This document shows, one piece after another, positions 5,503-5,890 of a DNA stretch of 5,890 nt. Within the stretch, counting starts at the first letter, position 1. Every line of letters begins with the position of its first letter. Origin of the DNA: Dehalococcoidia bacterium (GTDB lineage: Bacteria > Chloroflexota > Dehalococcoidia > GIF9 > UBA5629); assembly GCA_030604795.1 (NCBI GenBank), contig JAUVVE010000061.1:1-5890 (forward strand), in the 5' to 3' direction. Position numbers and translations under genes: made by a program. The notes under the pieces were generated by a model, which saw nothing but the letters and a program-made list of their open reading frames with translations, was not told the DNA's origin and did not search any database.

Positions 5503-5531
5503 ATTCTATCCCAATATATAGACGAAGTCAA
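5503..5531 (-). promoter_or_regulatory. Promoter of the nrdR-nrdJ-hpt operon
   Basis: -35 TTGACT (5526-5531), 17-base spacer, -10 TAGAAT (5503-5508). Transcription would start near 5496, leaving a leader of about 36 bases before the nrdR ATG. No other promoter of comparable quality is seen within the operon's gaps. Confidence 0.75.
5509..5524 (-). promoter_or_regulatory. NrdR-box-like operator inside the promoter spacer
   Basis: The core CTATATATTG (5512-5521) matches all ten core positions of the NrdR box as I remember it (C-W-A-T-A-T-A-T-W-G); the outer bases match poorly. It lies between -35 and -10, where bound NrdR would block RNA polymerase. A second, weak copy (7 of 10 core positions) is at 5484-5493. 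The centre spacing of 28 bp is not the usual 31-32, so the tandem arrangement is doubtful. Confidence 0.5.
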
Positions 5532-5585
5532 GCTTGTGTTGTGCGGTTGTCCAGGACGCTGGCGACATTTTTTTGAGTTTGTAGG

Positions 5586-5628
5586 GACAGGCTGTTCGGG
5601 CTTGAGCCGTCAAGCCCGTGCATCTGTC
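5586..5628. repeat. Perfect 9-bp hairpin with outer arms
   Basis: CGGGCTTGA (5597-5605) pairs perfectly with TCAAGCCCG (5610-5618) around GCCG. Further out, GACAG (5586-5590) pairs with CTGTC (5624-5628). There is no T-run directly after it on either strand, so it looks more like an interspersed palindromic element than a terminator. Confidence 0.5.
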
Positions 5629-5633
5629 GTTTC

Positions 5634-5684
5634 GTCATTGGGAAGCACGCGGTGTTGAAGCAGTCTCGGGGAGGCGGCCAACTA
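5634..5684 (+). repeat. Interspersed ~50-bp repeat, copy 1
   Basis: Begins GTCATTG and contains ACGCGGTG, TGAAGCA and TCTCGGGGAG, ending near CAACTA. It aligns with the second copy at 5813-5862 over its whole length, with about nine differences including one single-base gap. The GTCATTG…GAAGCAATCTC framework is that of a repeat family common in several bacterial lineages. It lies in the same orientation as copy 2. Confidence 0.65.
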
Positions 5685-5812
5685 CAGGGTTTTCCAACCC
5701 CGACTTGGCGCGTCTCACCGGGCACCTGTGGACGGTTGCCGCCTCTCTCTGGCTCTCACCCACTGGTGCAGGGAGGGCTGTAAGGAAGCCCCATCCTTGC
5801 GTTTGCTCTCTG

Positions 5813-5862
5813 GTCATTGCCAACGACGCGGTGCTGAAGCAATCTCGGGGAGAGGGCAACTA
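5813..5862 (+). repeat. Interspersed ~50-bp repeat, copy 2
   Basis: Begins GTCATTGC with GACGCGGTG, TGAAGCAATCTC and GGGGAG, ending near CAACTA. It is closer than copy 1 to the widespread GTCATTGC…GAAGCAATCTC form. The copies start 179 bases apart. Confidence 0.65.
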
Positions 5863-5890
5863 TGAGACTGCAACGCGGAGTCTATCCTGA

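Larger units (their letters stand above)
5532..5890. other. Non-coding, repeat-bearing region upstream of nrdR
   Basis: No protein gene is supported. The open frames crossing here run through the repeats, have no ribosome site and show no family pattern. Besides the listed hairpin and the two repeats, there is a small stem GGGTT/AACCC (5687-5700) and an imperfect GC-rich dyad near 5768-5800. The character is that of a repeat-accumulating intergenic spacer. Confidence 0.6.

Noticed and set aside
5618..5890. Plus-strand open frame of 90 codons running off the right edge, and a minus-strand frame opposite it
   Set aside because: Both translate through the two interspersed repeats, with low-complexity composition and no start signals.

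Overview
The window carries one compact minus-strand operon, nrdR – nrdJ – hpt-like fusion. It is flanked by two gene-poor stretches rich in dyads and repeats, and at the left edge by the start of a second minus-strand unit encoding a solute-binding lipoprotein. The gene set suggests a bacterium of the Chloroflexota, most likely Dehalococcoidia-like. The basis is a B12-dependent class II ribonucleotide reductase next to NrdR, an unusual HPRT fused to GAF and nuclease-like domains, and interspersed repeats of the 'GTCATTGC…GAAGCAATCTC' kind. This assignment rests on remembered family patterns, not a search, and is moderate at best.

Right to left in the direction of transcription: 5532-5890 is non-coding and holds two diverged copies of a ~50-bp interspersed repeat and a perfect 9-bp hairpin. 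A near-consensus sigma70-type promoter (TTGACT-17-TAGAAT, 5503-5531) drives the operon, with an NrdR-box-like core in its spacer. nrdR (4927-5460) encodes the ATP-cone repressor of ribonucleotide reductase genes. Directly after its stop, a 47-codon reading frame (4783-4926) appears to be the N-terminal extension of NrdJ, cut off by a one-base frameshift. nrdJ (2420-4678; the open frame extends to 4759) follows, then the 483-residue GAF / PD-(D/E)XK-like / hypoxanthine phosphoribosyltransferase fusion (937-2388). Together the operon links control of deoxyribonucleotide synthesis, the synthesis itself, and purine salvage.

The most interesting non-coding item lies at 788-938 on the plus strand, facing the operon. 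A perfect TTGACA-17-TATATT promoter with an extended -10 precedes about 113 nt that fold into an 8-bp closing stem around three hairpins with G-rich loops, followed by a U-rich end that touches the stop codon of the hpt fusion. It matches no RNA family I can recognise.

The 610 bases between this RNA and the lipoprotein gene (214-823) contain no convincing gene but several dyads: a 14-bp palindrome, a 7-bp hairpin with REP-like layout, an 8-bp inverted repeat and three spaced TTGACA elements.
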